Source: Bacteroidales bacterium
GTDB taxonomy: Bacteria; Bacteroidota; Bacteroidia; Bacteroidales; UBA10428
Assembly: GCA_035299085.1 (NCBI GenBank)
Contig: DATGXG010000036.1
Location: 124,001-188,000 of the forward strand
Direction: 5' to 3'
DNA length: 64,000 bases
The notes beneath the pieces are model-generated. The model saw only the letters and a list, made by a program, of their open reading frames with translations, was not told the DNA's origin and ran no database searches. Below, one piece after another: positions 17,586 to 25,762 of the stretch. Both the position numbers and the translations under genes were made by a program. Positions within the stretch are counted from its first letter, which is position 1. Each line of letters opens with the position of its first letter.

Positions 17586-18464
17586 ATGAGACTACCGCTT
17601 ATCTCCTTTTTCATTTTATATGCTGGAATATCCATGGGCCAGCAAGTTCCGACAGATCCGAATGCAACATTGCTGAAAACCGGAACCGGGTATGCTTTTA
17701 CAGAAGGCGCTTCATGCGACAGGAATGGAAATGTTTTTTTCACTGATCAGCCTAACGATAAGATTTATACATGGAATGAAAAAGACGGGATTCGTCTTTT
17801 TAAAGACGGAGCTGAAAGGGCTAATGGTACTGAATTCGATACAAAGGGAAATCTTATAATCTGTGCCGACATAAACAACAGTATTCTTAAGATCGATGCC
17901 AAGGGTAAGATTAATTCAGTTTATAATAAGGGATATTCCGGAAAGTACCTGAACGGACCAAATGACTTGTGGATTGATCAGTCAGGAGGAATCTACTTCA
18001 CCGATCCTTATTATTACCGTGATTACTGGGAAGCAGGTCATACCATGCAGCAGGATGCACAGGCTGTTTATTACCTGAAGCCTGAAGGTGAACTGGTCAG
18101 GGTAGTTTCCGATCTTAAGCAGCCAAACGGAATTGCAGGTACACCGGATGGCAAATTTCTTTATGTGGCCGACATTGCTGCGGGCAAAACCTACCGGTAT
18201 AAAATATTGCCGGATGGAAAACTGGCAGAGAAAACGCTGTTTGCCAATGCAGGTTCCGATGGCATGACAACAGACGAAAAGGGGAATGTGTACCTGACTT
18301 ACGGTAAAGTACAGGTTTTTAATAGCCGGGGTGAAAAGCTGGGGGATATTGACTTACCTGAAAATCCATCAAATCTTTGTTTCGGAGGGAAGAACCATAA
18401 TATACTATTCATAACCGCAAGAACATCGGTATATACCATTAAGATGAATGTGAAGGGATTTTAG
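17586..18464 (+). CDS. SMP-30/gluconolactonase-like beta-propeller protein, exported
   Basis: A 292-residue six-bladed propeller of the SMP-30/LRE family (gluconolactonases and related lactonases). The signal peptide MRLPLISFFILYAGISMGQQ fixes the start; an earlier in-frame ATG adds 21 unrelated residues. Metal-site and blade motifs include FTEGASCDRNGNVFFTD, the NGPNDLWID segment, GIYFTDPYYYRD, QPNGIAGTPDGKFLYVAD and GSDGMTTDEKGNVYLT. A calcium-dependent lactonase in the periplasm is the likely role; the physiological lactone is unknown. It is divergent from the M48 gene and is followed by a repeat-rich spacer. Confidence 0.88.
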   Translation: MRLPLISFFILYAGISMGQQVPTDPNATLLKTGTGYAFTEGASCDRNGNVFFTDQPNDKIYTWNEKDGIRLFKDGAERANGTEFDTKGNLIICADINNSILKIDAKGKINSVYNKGYSGKYLNGPNDLWIDQSGGIYFTDPYYYRDYWEAGHTMQQDAQAVYYLKPEGELVRVVSDLKQPNGIAGTPDGKFLYVADIAAGKTYRYKILPDGKLAEKTLFANAGSDGMTTDEKGNVYLTYGKVQVFNSRGEKLGDIDLPENPSNLCFGGKNHNILFITARTSVYTIKMNVKGF

Positions 18465-18503
18465 ATTTACGATTTACGATTGGACGATTTACGATTAAAA
18501 AGA

Positions 18504-18529
18504 AGTGATTGGTGACTGGTTACTGGTCA
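18504..18529 (+). repeat. Seven-base-unit tract (second locus)
   Basis: TGATTGGTGACTGGTTACTGG follows the same alternating seven-base pattern as the tract at 1746-1783, in the same orientation. It is preceded by copies of GATTTACGATT at 18470-18496. Confidence 0.6.
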
Positions 18530-18533
18530 TGAG

Positions 18534-18990
18534 CGTCATTGCGAGTAACCAACCCTATTTTTAAGATCACCCAATGAAATGACAACCATGGCTTTCACAA
18601 ATAGCTACGAAGTAGCGAGATCTGAATAACCGCGGGTGAACCCCGTGGATTATGATGCCAGCAGACAAGAACCCTGAAAGGGTTCAATTTCAATTATGCA
18701 TAATTCAACTCTTTCAGAGTTGTGTTCGTTATCGTAGCACCGTACCACGGGTTTCACCCGCGGTTATTCAAATTGAACCCTTTCAGGGTTGTTCATTAAA
18801 AAGTCGTCATTAATAGGAGCATAACAATATTTGATTATAGCAGGAAGTAAAGCGACGAAGCAATCTGCCCGAACAGGCAGAGCGCAATTATTTGAAATAC
18901 TTTTATTCTTATGGTTGTCTGTCTTGGTCAAGTCCTTCATGTGCAGGCAGATTGCTTCACCTTCGCAGGAATCGAAGGTTCGCAATGACG
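18534..18990. repeat. Composite non-coding inverted-repeat element (MITE/REP-like)
   Basis: This fills most of the 545-nt gene-free spacer. Perfect 11-bp ends CGTCATTGCGA (18534-18544) and TCGCAATGACG (18980-18990) are inverted. Inside, a 26-bp arm at 18623-18648 is complementary to 18745-18770 with one mismatch, and a 21-bp block at 18670-18690 is exactly inverted at 18770-18790. GAAGCAATCTGCC (18857-18869) is exactly inverted at 18946-18958. A 15-nt palindromic motif of the form AACCCT-nnn-AGGGTT occurs three times (18670, 18707 with T/A changes, 18776). No ORF or transposase is present, so it is probably a cluster of dispersed repeats moved in trans. Confidence 0.75.
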
Positions 18991-19009
18991 GCAAATGCAT
19001 GGGTGATCC

Positions 19010-20095
19010 CTATAAAGTTTTCTTCAGATATTTCAGCACTCTCTTATTAAATGGTTTTTCACCCTTGAGAAGGAATCTTACTTCAATAGGAATATAGTAG
19101 AATGATTTCTTAAAATTTTTCTCATCGAATTCTGATTCCCTTATTCTTACGGCGTCTTTCTCGGTAACAATTATGTATTTATCTTCCGCTTCCATTGTAT
19201 TGAAAGTACGGCGGATAAGTTGGATATCCTGCCTTGAAAAATTATGGTGATCGGGGAATGCCATTTCTTCCCTTACATTTACAATCTCGGCCAGGAAATT
19301 TTTCAGGGGGAACGGATTGGCTATTCCCGTTACCAGCATTATGCAAGTTCCTGATTTATGAAGATGTTTATAGGTAAGTTCTTCGTGGTTTCTGAAAGGG
19401 AAAACCGGCATGGGTGAACCATATTCGTACCGGGTAAAAAATACCTCCTGTTTATTTCTGACATCCAATTTTGAAATAAATATTTCACCTTCATGCTGCG
19501 TAAGGTTTTCAGGGCATTTTGTCACTACAATCATATCCGCCCTGTTTGTATTCCTTCTGAATTCACGAAGATTTCCTGCTGGAAGCAGGATGTCGTTGAA
19601 GATAGGCCTGTTATAATCGATGAGCAAAATGGAAAGGCCTGGCTTTACCTTGCGGTGCTGGTATGCGTCATCGAGGATAACCACCTCAAGGTCGTGAATG
19701 GAATGCATCAGCTTTTTTATACCTTTCACCCTGTCGCGTTCAACGGCAACAGGAACGGTGGGAAACTTAAGCTTGATCTGAAGGGGTTCATCACCAATTT
19801 CCTTTATTGGTGAGCGTTTCGAAGCAAAACGGAAATCCTTTGTTTTTCTTTTATAACCCCGGCTAAGAACCGCAAGACTATATTCTTTCCGGAGCAGATC
19901 AACCAGGTATTCTACATGAGGTGTTTTTCCGGTTCCGCCAACAGTAATGTTACCAATGGATATAACGGGAATCTTAAATTTTTTCGATTTAAGAATCCGG
20001 ATATCAAAAAGCCAGTTTCTTAATAGTACAGCCAGCCCGTAAAAAAAGGTGAAAGGCAAAAGTGCCGGTCTTTTTATGAGCTTCTGTTTAATCAT
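19010..20095 (-). CDS. lpxK: Tetraacyldisaccharide 4'-kinase
   Basis: Phosphorylates the tetraacyl-disaccharide 1-phosphate to lipid IVA at the inner face of the cytoplasmic membrane. An N-terminal membrane-associating helix (ALLPFTFFYGLAVLLRNWLF) precedes the P-loop GNITVGGTGKTPHVEYL, characteristic of LpxK. AVLSRGYKRKTKDF and VVILDDAYQHRKVKP carry further family blocks. Length (361) is normal. It starts 9 nt after the sppA stop, so sppA and lpxK likely form an operon. It shows that the organism makes lipid A. Confidence 0.95.
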   Translation of the reverse strand: MIKQKLIKRPALLPFTFFYGLAVLLRNWLFDIRILKSKKFKIPVISIGNITVGGTGKTPHVEYLVDLLRKEYSLAVLSRGYKRKTKDFRFASKRSPIKEIGDEPLQIKLKFPTVPVAVERDRVKGIKKLMHSIHDLEVVILDDAYQHRKVKPGLSILLIDYNRPIFNDILLPAGNLREFRRNTNRADMIVVTKCPENLTQHEGEIFISKLDVRNKQEVFFTRYEYGSPMPVFPFRNHEELTYKHLHKSGTCIMLVTGIANPFPLKNFLAEIVNVREEMAFPDHHNFSRQDIQLIRRTFNTMEAEDKYIIVTEKDAVRIRESEFDEKNFKKSFYYIPIEVRFLLKGEKPFNKRVLKYLKKTL

Positions 20096-20104
20096 TGCGG
20101 AATG

Positions 20105-21868
20105 CTAATGCACGGTTATGTCAAATGGAAGTCTTGCCTGAACCCGGTCTTTCCGGATCAGATCCCTGAAATACCTGTATTGTTTGTAAACCTGGGGCAC
20201 TTCTTCACGTATGAGCCTTTGACGGATGTCGCCGGTAATCTCTTTAAACACCTGAGTAAAGGCGTCTTCCTGTTTTGGAAGCTCAACTAATCTGTAATCA
20301 CTTACACCTGCAGCTTTTACAGCAATATCAATTGCTGTGTTCAGTCCTCCCAATGTATCAACCAGGCCAAGACCCTTTGCATTGAATCCGCTCCATACCC
20401 GTCCTTCACCTATTTTATCTACATTGTCATAAGCCAGTGACCGGCCATCCGATACGCGGGTAACAAATGTATGGTAAGTATCATCAACCATATTCTGCAG
20501 TACCTGCCGTTCAGGATCTTCCAGGGGCCTGTATATGGAACCGAAATCAGACCATGTATTTGTTTTTTCCACGTCTGTTGTAATACCCAGTTTATTATTG
20601 AAAAAATCTCCTGCGTTAACCAGGATGCCGAATACTCCTATTGAACCGGTAATTGTATTCGGGTTGGCGATAATTGAACTGGCAGCAGTTACAATATAGT
20701 ATCCGCCTGAAGCTGCCACATCACCCATTGAAGCTATAACCGGTTTAACGTCACGTGCCAGTTTGATTTCTCTCCAAATAACCTCAGAAGCCAGGGCGCT
20801 TCCACCGGGTGAATTTACCCTGAACACGATGGCTTTTATAGAGGAATCCTGGCGGGCGTTCCTTATTGTCTTTGCCAAAGCATCAGAACCGATAGTTCCT
20901 TCACTGGCTTCACCAGGGACAATATCACCTTCGGCATAGATAACGGCAATTTTATTTTTCGAGTAATCCTTGGTTTCATCAGGCACCCGGAGGTATTTCT
21001 GGTAACTTATAAATTCAAGATCTTTTGAATTTGAAATATTCACAAGGGATGCCAGGGTATCCAAAACCTGGTCCTTGTATAGAATGGCATCCACTATCCC
21101 GTATCGCTCTGCGGCTTTGTTATCCCACAACAAAAGGCTGTCGGCGAAGGTATTCAGACTGTCAACCGATACATTCCTGCTTTCAGAAATGCGGGTTACT
21201 ATGTGATTCCAGATGGATCCCATGTATGATTTGATCTGTTCACGGTTTTCGGGACTCATTTTATCATACATGAAAGGCTCTACAGCACTTTTGAACCGGC
21301 CATGACGGATCACTTCAGGCTCAATGTCAAGTTTCTCAAGTGCTTTTTTATAAAACATCAGGTCAGCGCTGAGTCCAATGAAATTAACCGATCCGCCGGG
21401 GTTGAGGTAAATGTGATCAGCTATTGAAGCCAGGTAAAAAGAGCCCTGGGTGTAAGTTTCGCTGAATGCAATAATGAATTTACCTGAGCTTTTAAAATCA
21501 ATTAGTGCATTTCTGATCTCTTCAATTGTGGCAATCCCGGTTTGCAGCCCGGAAAGCTGGAGATAAATTCCTTCTATATGCTGATCTTTTTTTGCCTTTT
21601 TGATATTGTCAAGAATTTCATTGAGACCCATAGAACCTGAAGCGCCGAAATTGGCAAAATTCAAGGCAAAAGCAGGCATCGAAGATTTGCGGTCGTTTAT
21701 AGGCTGGTCGAATTTCAACAGCAGGATAGTGTTGTCTTTAACACTCACAGGCTTGTCCTGAACCGAGATCATGGCGCCAATCACCCCTGCTAAAATGAAG
21801 AAAATAACAGCAAATCCTATAATTACGCCTAAGATACTGGCAAGTAAATATTTGAAAAAGCTTTTCAT
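20105..21868 (-). CDS. sppA: Signal peptide peptidase SppA, 67-kDa type
   Basis: A membrane-bound serine protease that degrades cleaved signal peptides. One N-terminal TM segment (residues about 5-30) anchors a tandem of two ClpP-like domains, as in E. coli SppA. The Ser-Lys dyad is split between the repeats: Lys193 in GRFKSAVEPF and Ser387 in VAASGGYYI. The dyad spacing (about 194 residues) matches the long-form enzyme (about 200 in E. coli). Followed closely by lpxK; divergent from folK. Confidence 0.95.
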   Translation of the reverse strand: MKSFFKYLLASILGVIIGFAVIFFILAGVIGAMISVQDKPVSVKDNTILLLKFDQPINDRKSSMPAFALNFANFGASGSMGLNEILDNIKKAKKDQHIEGIYLQLSGLQTGIATIEEIRNALIDFKSSGKFIIAFSETYTQGSFYLASIADHIYLNPGGSVNFIGLSADLMFYKKALEKLDIEPEVIRHGRFKSAVEPFMYDKMSPENREQIKSYMGSIWNHIVTRISESRNVSVDSLNTFADSLLLWDNKAAERYGIVDAILYKDQVLDTLASLVNISNSKDLEFISYQKYLRVPDETKDYSKNKIAVIYAEGDIVPGEASEGTIGSDALAKTIRNARQDSSIKAIVFRVNSPGGSALASEVIWREIKLARDVKPVIASMGDVAASGGYYIVTAASSIIANPNTITGSIGVFGILVNAGDFFNNKLGITTDVEKTNTWSDFGSIYRPLEDPERQVLQNMVDDTYHTFVTRVSDGRSLAYDNVDKIGEGRVWSGFNAKGLGLVDTLGGLNTAIDIAVKAAGVSDYRLVELPKQEDAFTQVFKEITGDIRQRLIREEVPQVYKQYRYFRDLIRKDRVQARLPFDITVH

Positions 21869-21950
21869 TCTCCTTTTATTGTTAGTATTGAAGCAACAAT
21901 ATTAATGAATTACTGTGAATTCCCCTAATTTTGCAGCTTAACGAACTGAA

Positions 21951-22436
21951 ATGAACAGAGTTTATCTTTCACTCGGAAGTAATATGGGAAACCGCGAATC
22001 AAATATGAACAAGGCGGTTGCCCTGTTGGTTTCCCATGGTATAAAGATAAATTCAGCATCGTTCATCTATGAAACCGAGCCATGGGGAAGTCCTGATCAG
22101 CAAAACTTCTATAACAGGGTTATTGATATCAGCACTGAATTAAAACCTGTTGATTTACTCAAAACGGTCCAGGCGATTGAGAAGAAAATGGGCAGGAAGC
22201 GTTCAGAAATTCGTTATGCTCCAAGGCCGATTGATATAGATATTTTGTTTTTTGAGAACCTGATATATACCTCCGAAAGTCTTAAAATACCGCATCCGCT
22301 TATCCATCTGCGCCGCTTTGTGCTTATTCCGCTTGCCGATATAGCGCCCGGGTTAAGGCATCCGGTACTGGGCAAAACAGTAACCGAGTTGCTCAGCCGG
22401 TGTGATGATGACAATGCTGTAACCCGCTTACTCTGA
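21951..22436 (+). CDS. folK: 2-amino-4-hydroxy-6-hydroxymethyldihydropteridine pyrophosphokinase
   Basis: Transfers pyrophosphate from ATP to 6-hydroxymethyl-dihydropterin in folate synthesis. Full length (161 residues) with LSLGSNMGNRESNM, the YETEPWGSPDQQNFYN pterin/ATP block and the signature RPIDIDILFF. The gene stands alone; its TGA stop lies directly against the convergent radC end, with no room for separate terminators. Confidence 0.95.
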   Translation: MNRVYLSLGSNMGNRESNMNKAVALLVSHGIKINSASFIYETEPWGSPDQQNFYNRVIDISTELKPVDLLKTVQAIEKKMGRKRSEIRYAPRPIDIDILFFENLIYTSESLKIPHPLIHLRRFVLIPLADIAPGLRHPVLGKTVTELLSRCDDDNAVTRLL

Positions 22437-23132
22437 TCAGATCAGATTTTCATCGGCGAAACTAAAGTAGTTTTTTCCAGCCACAATGATATGATCGAGA
22501 AGTGTTATGTCCATGAGGGATGCTGTTTCCTTAAGCCGCCGGGTGATCGCTATATCCGCTTCACTGGGCTGCAGGTTGCCCGATGGGTGGTTATGGCTCA
22601 GGATAAGTGAAGTAGCCAGGTTTTCCAATGCCGTTTTCAGTATAAGACGGATATCGGTAACCGTACCAGTGATGCCGCCCTGGCTGATTTTTTGTTTCAG
22701 GATGACCTTATTAGACCGGTTAAGAAGCAGAATCCAGAATTCTTCATATGTCAGATCGGTGAGAAGTGGGAAAACAAGGTTAAATACATCGGCACTGCCT
22801 GTAATTTTGACTTCATCAGGGACGTCGGCTATTTTTCTTCTCCTTCCGAGCTCCAGTGCAGCCAGAATAGTAACTGCCCTTGCCTGGCCTATACCTTTAA
22901 TTTTATTCAGGTCATGAATACTGTATTTTCCAAGGCGGTCAAGACTGTTTCCTGCCATATGCAAAATCTGCCGGGCCAGGTCAACAGCCGAAATATTTCG
23001 TGTCCCCGATCCGATTAAGATGGCAATAAGTTCGGCATCACTCAGACTTTGAGTGCCGGAAGTGAGCATTTTTTCACGCGGCCGGTCTTCAACCGCCCAA
23101 TTACGGATTGATAACGACTTGTAACTTTCCAT
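22437..23132 (-). CDS. radC: RadC family JAB/MPN-domain protein
   Basis: A 231-residue RadC (DUF2466) protein. An N-terminal helix-hairpin-helix region (IHDLNKIKGIGQARAVTILAALELG) precedes the JAMM metal site, read as SHNHPSGNLQPSEADI. A longer in-frame reading upstream would overlap the rpsT terminator and lacks family similarity, so the start is set at MESYKSLSIRNW. The precise function remains unsettled in the family; a role in DNA repair was withdrawn for E. coli, and nuclease or deubiquitinase-like activity is conjectural. Confidence 0.92.
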   Translation of the reverse strand: MESYKSLSIRNWAVEDRPREKMLTSGTQSLSDAELIAILIGSGTRNISAVDLARQILHMAGNSLDRLGKYSIHDLNKIKGIGQARAVTILAALELGRRRKIADVPDEVKITGSADVFNLVFPLLTDLTYEEFWILLLNRSNKVILKQKISQGGITGTVTDIRLILKTALENLATSLILSHNHPSGNLQPSEADIAITRRLKETASLMDITLLDHIIVAGKNYFSFADENLI

Positions 23133-23176
23133 TTCCTGTAACCCAATTTTAACACAAGGTATAAAAAAAACGCAAT

Positions 23177-23204
23177 AAAAAACCCCGACAGGTTCCTGTC
23201 GGGG
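23177..23204 (-). terminator. Rho-independent terminator of rpsT
   Basis: CCCCGACAG/CTGTCGGGG forms a 9-bp stem with a 4-nt loop, and an A-run on the plus strand gives the U-tract on the minus-strand transcript. It lies 22 nt after the rpsT stop. Confidence 0.9.
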
Positions 23205-23226
23205 CAAATATCTTTTTCGTTTCTTG

Positions 23227-23481
23227 CTACTTAAGGTTATTAACCTGCTTTGAAAGTTCAGCTTTAAGGTTAGCTGCCTTATTGGGATGAATGATTCTTT
23301 TCTTGGCAAGTTTATCCAGCATGGAAGCGACTTTCGGAAGCTTTTCAGCTGCTGCGGTTTTATCTGTGGTGGCACGCATTTCTTTTAACGCATTACGGGT
23401 TGTACGGGCGGCATATTTATTTTTTGTTTTCCGTGCTTCGTCTTGTCTGTTCCTTTTTACTGATGACTTATGGTTTGCCAT
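23227..23481 (-). CDS. rpsT: 30S ribosomal protein S20
   Basis: An 84-residue, strongly basic, helical 16S rRNA-binding protein. MANHKSSVKRNRQDEARKTK is the characteristic S20 N-terminus, and KRIIHPNKAANLKAELSKQV the C-terminal helix. It is a single-gene transcription unit with a promoter-like TATTTTTG upstream and a strong terminator downstream, divergent from the rpsP operon. Confidence 0.97.
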   Translation of the reverse strand: MANHKSSVKRNRQDEARKTKNKYAARTTRNALKEMRATTDKTAAAEKLPKVASMLDKLAKKRIIHPNKAANLKAELSKQVNNLK

Positions 23482-23525
23482 TTTCTAAATATTTTTCTTG
23501 ATGTTAAGCTATTTTTTAAGAGCGA

Positions 23526-23533
23526 CAAAAATA
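23526..23533 (-). promoter_or_regulatory. Putative rpsT -7 promoter element
   Basis: On the minus strand TATTTTTG matches the Bacteroidota -7 consensus TAnnTTTG, 44 nt upstream of the rpsT ATG. A correctly spaced -33 TTG is not evident. Confidence 0.45.
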
Positions 23534-23572
23534 ATTAATTTTTCAATACGGAAAAATTTTTAAAAAAAATTA

Positions 23573-23580
23573 TACATTTG
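23573..23580 (+). promoter_or_regulatory. Putative rpsP-rimM -7 promoter element
   Basis: TACATTTG matches the Bacteroidota consensus TAnnTTTG, giving a leader of about 35 nt before rpsP. The upstream region is A/T-tract rich but has no clear -33 TTG. Confidence 0.5.
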
Positions 23581-23620
23581 CAAGCTCAAAAATAAAGTAG
23601 GTTTCATTTTAATTATTTGT

Positions 23621-24178
23621 ATGCCCGTAAAAATCAGATTATCTAAAAAAGGCCGTAAAAAGTTGCCTTACTACCACATTGTGGTAGCAGATAGCAGGGC
23701 GCCACGTGATGGTAAATTTATATCGAGGATTGGCTTGTACAATCCCCAGACTAATCCTGCTACTATTGAATTAAACTTTGATAGTGCATTAGATTGGTTA
23801 CAAAAGGGCGCTCAACCTACCGACACCTGTAGGGCTATTTTATCCGACAAAGGTGTGATGATGAAAAAGCATCTTCTCGAAGGTGCAAAGAAAGGTGCTT
23901 TCTCAGTTGAAGAGGCTGAAACTCGTTTCCAGAAATGGATGAGTGACAAAACCGCAAGGGTAAAAGCCCAGACGGACAAAGTTTCGAAGACTAAGGCAGA
24001 TGAGGCAAAGAAACGCTTCGACGCTGAAACTAAAGTAAAAGAGGCCAAGGCTGAAGCACTGGCTAAAAAACTGAAAGCCCAGGCTGAAGAGGCAAAAGCA
24101 GCAAGCTCAGAAGCTGAACCTGTTGCCAATGCAGAAGAAGCCCCGGCCGAAAATGCTGAAGGTACAGCCGAAGCCTGA
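23621..24178 (+). CDS. rpsP: 30S ribosomal protein S16, with Ala/Glu/Lys-rich C-terminal extension
   Basis: The first 85 or so residues are canonical S16 ([39 protein letters not shown]). They are followed by about 100 residues of charged, alanine-rich coiled-coil-like sequence ([19 protein letters not shown]). Normal S16 is 80-100 residues; long tails of this kind occur in Bacteroidota. rimM follows after 14 nt, the classical rpsP-rimM order, so both are needed for 30S maturation. Confidence 0.96.
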   Translation: MPVKIRLSKKGRKKLPYYHIVVADSRAPRDGKFISRIGLYNPQTNPATIELNFDSALDWLQKGAQPTDTCRAILSDKGVMMKKHLLEGAKKGAFSVEEAETRFQKWMSDKTARVKAQTDKVSKTKADEAKKRFDAETKVKEAKAEALAKKLKAQAEEAKAASSEAEPVANAEEAPAENAEGTAEA

Positions 24179-24192
24179 AAAGGTGATATCGG

Positions 24193-24714
24193 ATGATCAG
24201 TAAAGACAAATGCCGGTTAATAGGCACACTTGTTAAACCTCATGGTACAAGGGGATCTTTACTGCTCCGACTGAAAGACATTCAAGCACAGGATTTATTA
24301 AAAAAGGAATCATTATTCGTTGATATCGACGGATTGATGGTTCCTTTTTTTTTGAATGAATTCAGGCCACATTCAACTGAAAGTGCAATTATTACCATTG
24401 ATGGTATCCCGTCAGAAGACAGGGCGAAATTTCTCGTTCAACGGGATGTTTATGTCAGGTCGGATCAGATCCGGCGCAAACGGAAGCCGGTTAGTGAACT
24501 GCCCGACCTCAACGGTTATAAGGTTAACGATGAAGAAAAGGGATTTATAGGTATTGCCGGTGAAATTGAGGATATTTCTAATAATCCGCTGTTGAATGTT
24601 ACTTCAGGTGACAAAAACTATCTGATTCCTTTACATCAGGATATTATTCTTGAAATTAATGATGAAAACCGGATTATCAGGATCAAAGCACCGGAGGGGT
24701 TGTTTGAACTTTAG
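24193..24714 (+). CDS. rimM: 16S rRNA processing protein RimM
   Basis: A 30S maturation factor that binds S19 and helps fold the head of the small subunit. The N-terminal RimM barrel begins IGTLVKPHGTRGSLLLRL, followed by the PRC-barrel domain (LNGYKVNDEEKGFIGIAGEI and LIPLHQDIILEIN). Length 173 is normal. It shares the rpsP transcript; the usual trmD and rplS genes do not follow, and a repeat-filled spacer comes instead. Confidence 0.95.
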   Translation: MISKDKCRLIGTLVKPHGTRGSLLLRLKDIQAQDLLKKESLFVDIDGLMVPFFLNEFRPHSTESAIITIDGIPSEDRAKFLVQRDVYVRSDQIRRKRKPVSELPDLNGYKVNDEEKGFIGIAGEIEDISNNPLLNVTSGDKNYLIPLHQDIILEINDENRIIRIKAPEGLFEL

Positions 24715-24731
24715 CGTTTTAGCGGTTTAGG

Positions 24732-24754
24732 AGTTCAGGCGTTCAGGCGTTCAG
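24732..24754 (+). repeat. Short 8-nt tandem repeat (GTTCAGGC)
   Basis: Three consecutive near-copies of GTTCAGGC lie in the spacer after rimM, next to the longer seven-base-unit tract. Non-coding. Confidence 0.6.
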
Positions 24755-24814
24755 AAGGTATTACAGGGACGATAGGGACGCCAAGGACTATAGGATAGTT
24801 GTATGTTTCCAGTG

Positions 24815-24880
24815 CAGTCACCAGTTACCAATCACCACTTACCAGTTACCAGTCACCACTCACCAGTCACCAGTCACCAA
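24815..24880 (-). repeat. Seven-base-unit tract (third locus, inverted)
   Basis: About nine GTCACCA/GTTACCA-type units in succession, the reverse complement of the tracts at 1746-1783 and 18504-18529. It is the longest of the three and ends against the stop codon of the creatininase-family gene. Confidence 0.8.
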
Positions 24881-24882
24881 CT

Positions 24883-25647
24883 TTATTTGTAAATGTTCTC
24901 GGGGTCAGTGGTCACAAGTTCAACAAAGAAATCGGCGATTTTGGTTGTGATGTCTTCAAGGTAGCGTGCTCCTTTTTCAGGAGTGGCTTTTTTAGGATTT
25001 CCTATTCCGGTATCTTCCGTAACTTTAGTCCATGCCCTTGGGAACCAAACCCATCCTTCCCTTCTTGCTTTAAAAACGGGTGATTTGGCTTTACCGTCAC
25101 CAGCTTCGTTTAATGGCAGCACTATTTCAGGATCAATGTGCATGATGACACTGGTTTCCATTTCGTTTGCATGATCACCTGATTCTTCAAAATAATCTTT
25201 CAAAGGGGCTGCTTCGAACCAATTCAGCTGCATGATGAAGATATCAGGATAACGGGGTTGCAATTCGCGGATAATTGTTTTGAAATCATTGCCACCATGG
25301 CCGTTCATAATAACAAACCGTGTTATACCGTGATTGGATAAGCTGTTCAGCACATCTTCAATTATCCTGAACTGGGTACCGGGATTCATATTAATTGTCA
25401 TGTAAATATCAAGCTGACTTGTATTCACCCCAAAGGGAATTGCAGGCAGAACAACGACTTTGGCTCCATTTTCCCATGCTTTTTCAGCAGATTTTTCAGC
25501 TATATATTCTGTTTCAATAATATCGGTACCGAAAGGAAGATGAAAATTATGAGCTTCAGTGGCACCCCAGGGCAAAACAGCGACGTCATACTTTATATCC
25601 TGTACTCTTTTCCAGGGACTTTTGCGTAGATTAACCGGACTTGTCAT
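24883..25647 (-). CDS. Creatininase family metal-dependent amidohydrolase
   Basis: A 254-residue creatinine amidohydrolase-fold protein. Metal and active-site blocks are visible: VAVLPWGATEAHNFHLPFGTD, the NGHGGNDF loop and SGDHANEMETSVIMH. The family also includes enzymes acting on cyclic amides in cofactor and riboflavin-like pathways, so creatinine need not be the substrate. The start at MTSPVNLRKS replaces a reading 22 codons longer whose extra residues do not look conserved. The gene stands alone, divergent from the T9SS cargo gene. Confidence 0.88.
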   Translation of the reverse strand: MTSPVNLRKSPWKRVQDIKYDVAVLPWGATEAHNFHLPFGTDIIETEYIAEKSAEKAWENGAKVVVLPAIPFGVNTSQLDIYMTINMNPGTQFRIIEDVLNSLSNHGITRFVIMNGHGGNDFKTIIRELQPRYPDIFIMQLNWFEAAPLKDYFEESGDHANEMETSVIMHIDPEIVLPLNEAGDGKAKSPVFKARREGWVWFPRAWTKVTEDTGIGNPKKATPEKGARYLEDITTKIADFFVELVTTDPENIYK

Positions 25648-25762
25648 CAGAATTTCTTTTACCGTAAATTTAATGGTTTTAACTTCAAACAACTCAAAAT
25701 ACATTTGTACCAATACTATTTGTAGTTTTTTTTAGTTAGCATTGTAATAAAAAGAATTTTGA

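Noticed and set aside
18465..19009. CRISPR array
   Set aside because: The repeated blocks are inverted and unequal in spacing, with no regular repeat-spacer order and no cas genes.
24799..25083. 94-residue ORF across the seven-base tract
   Set aside because: Its N-terminal part is the repeat itself (SPLTSYQ units) and the remainder is antisense to the creatininase-family gene.
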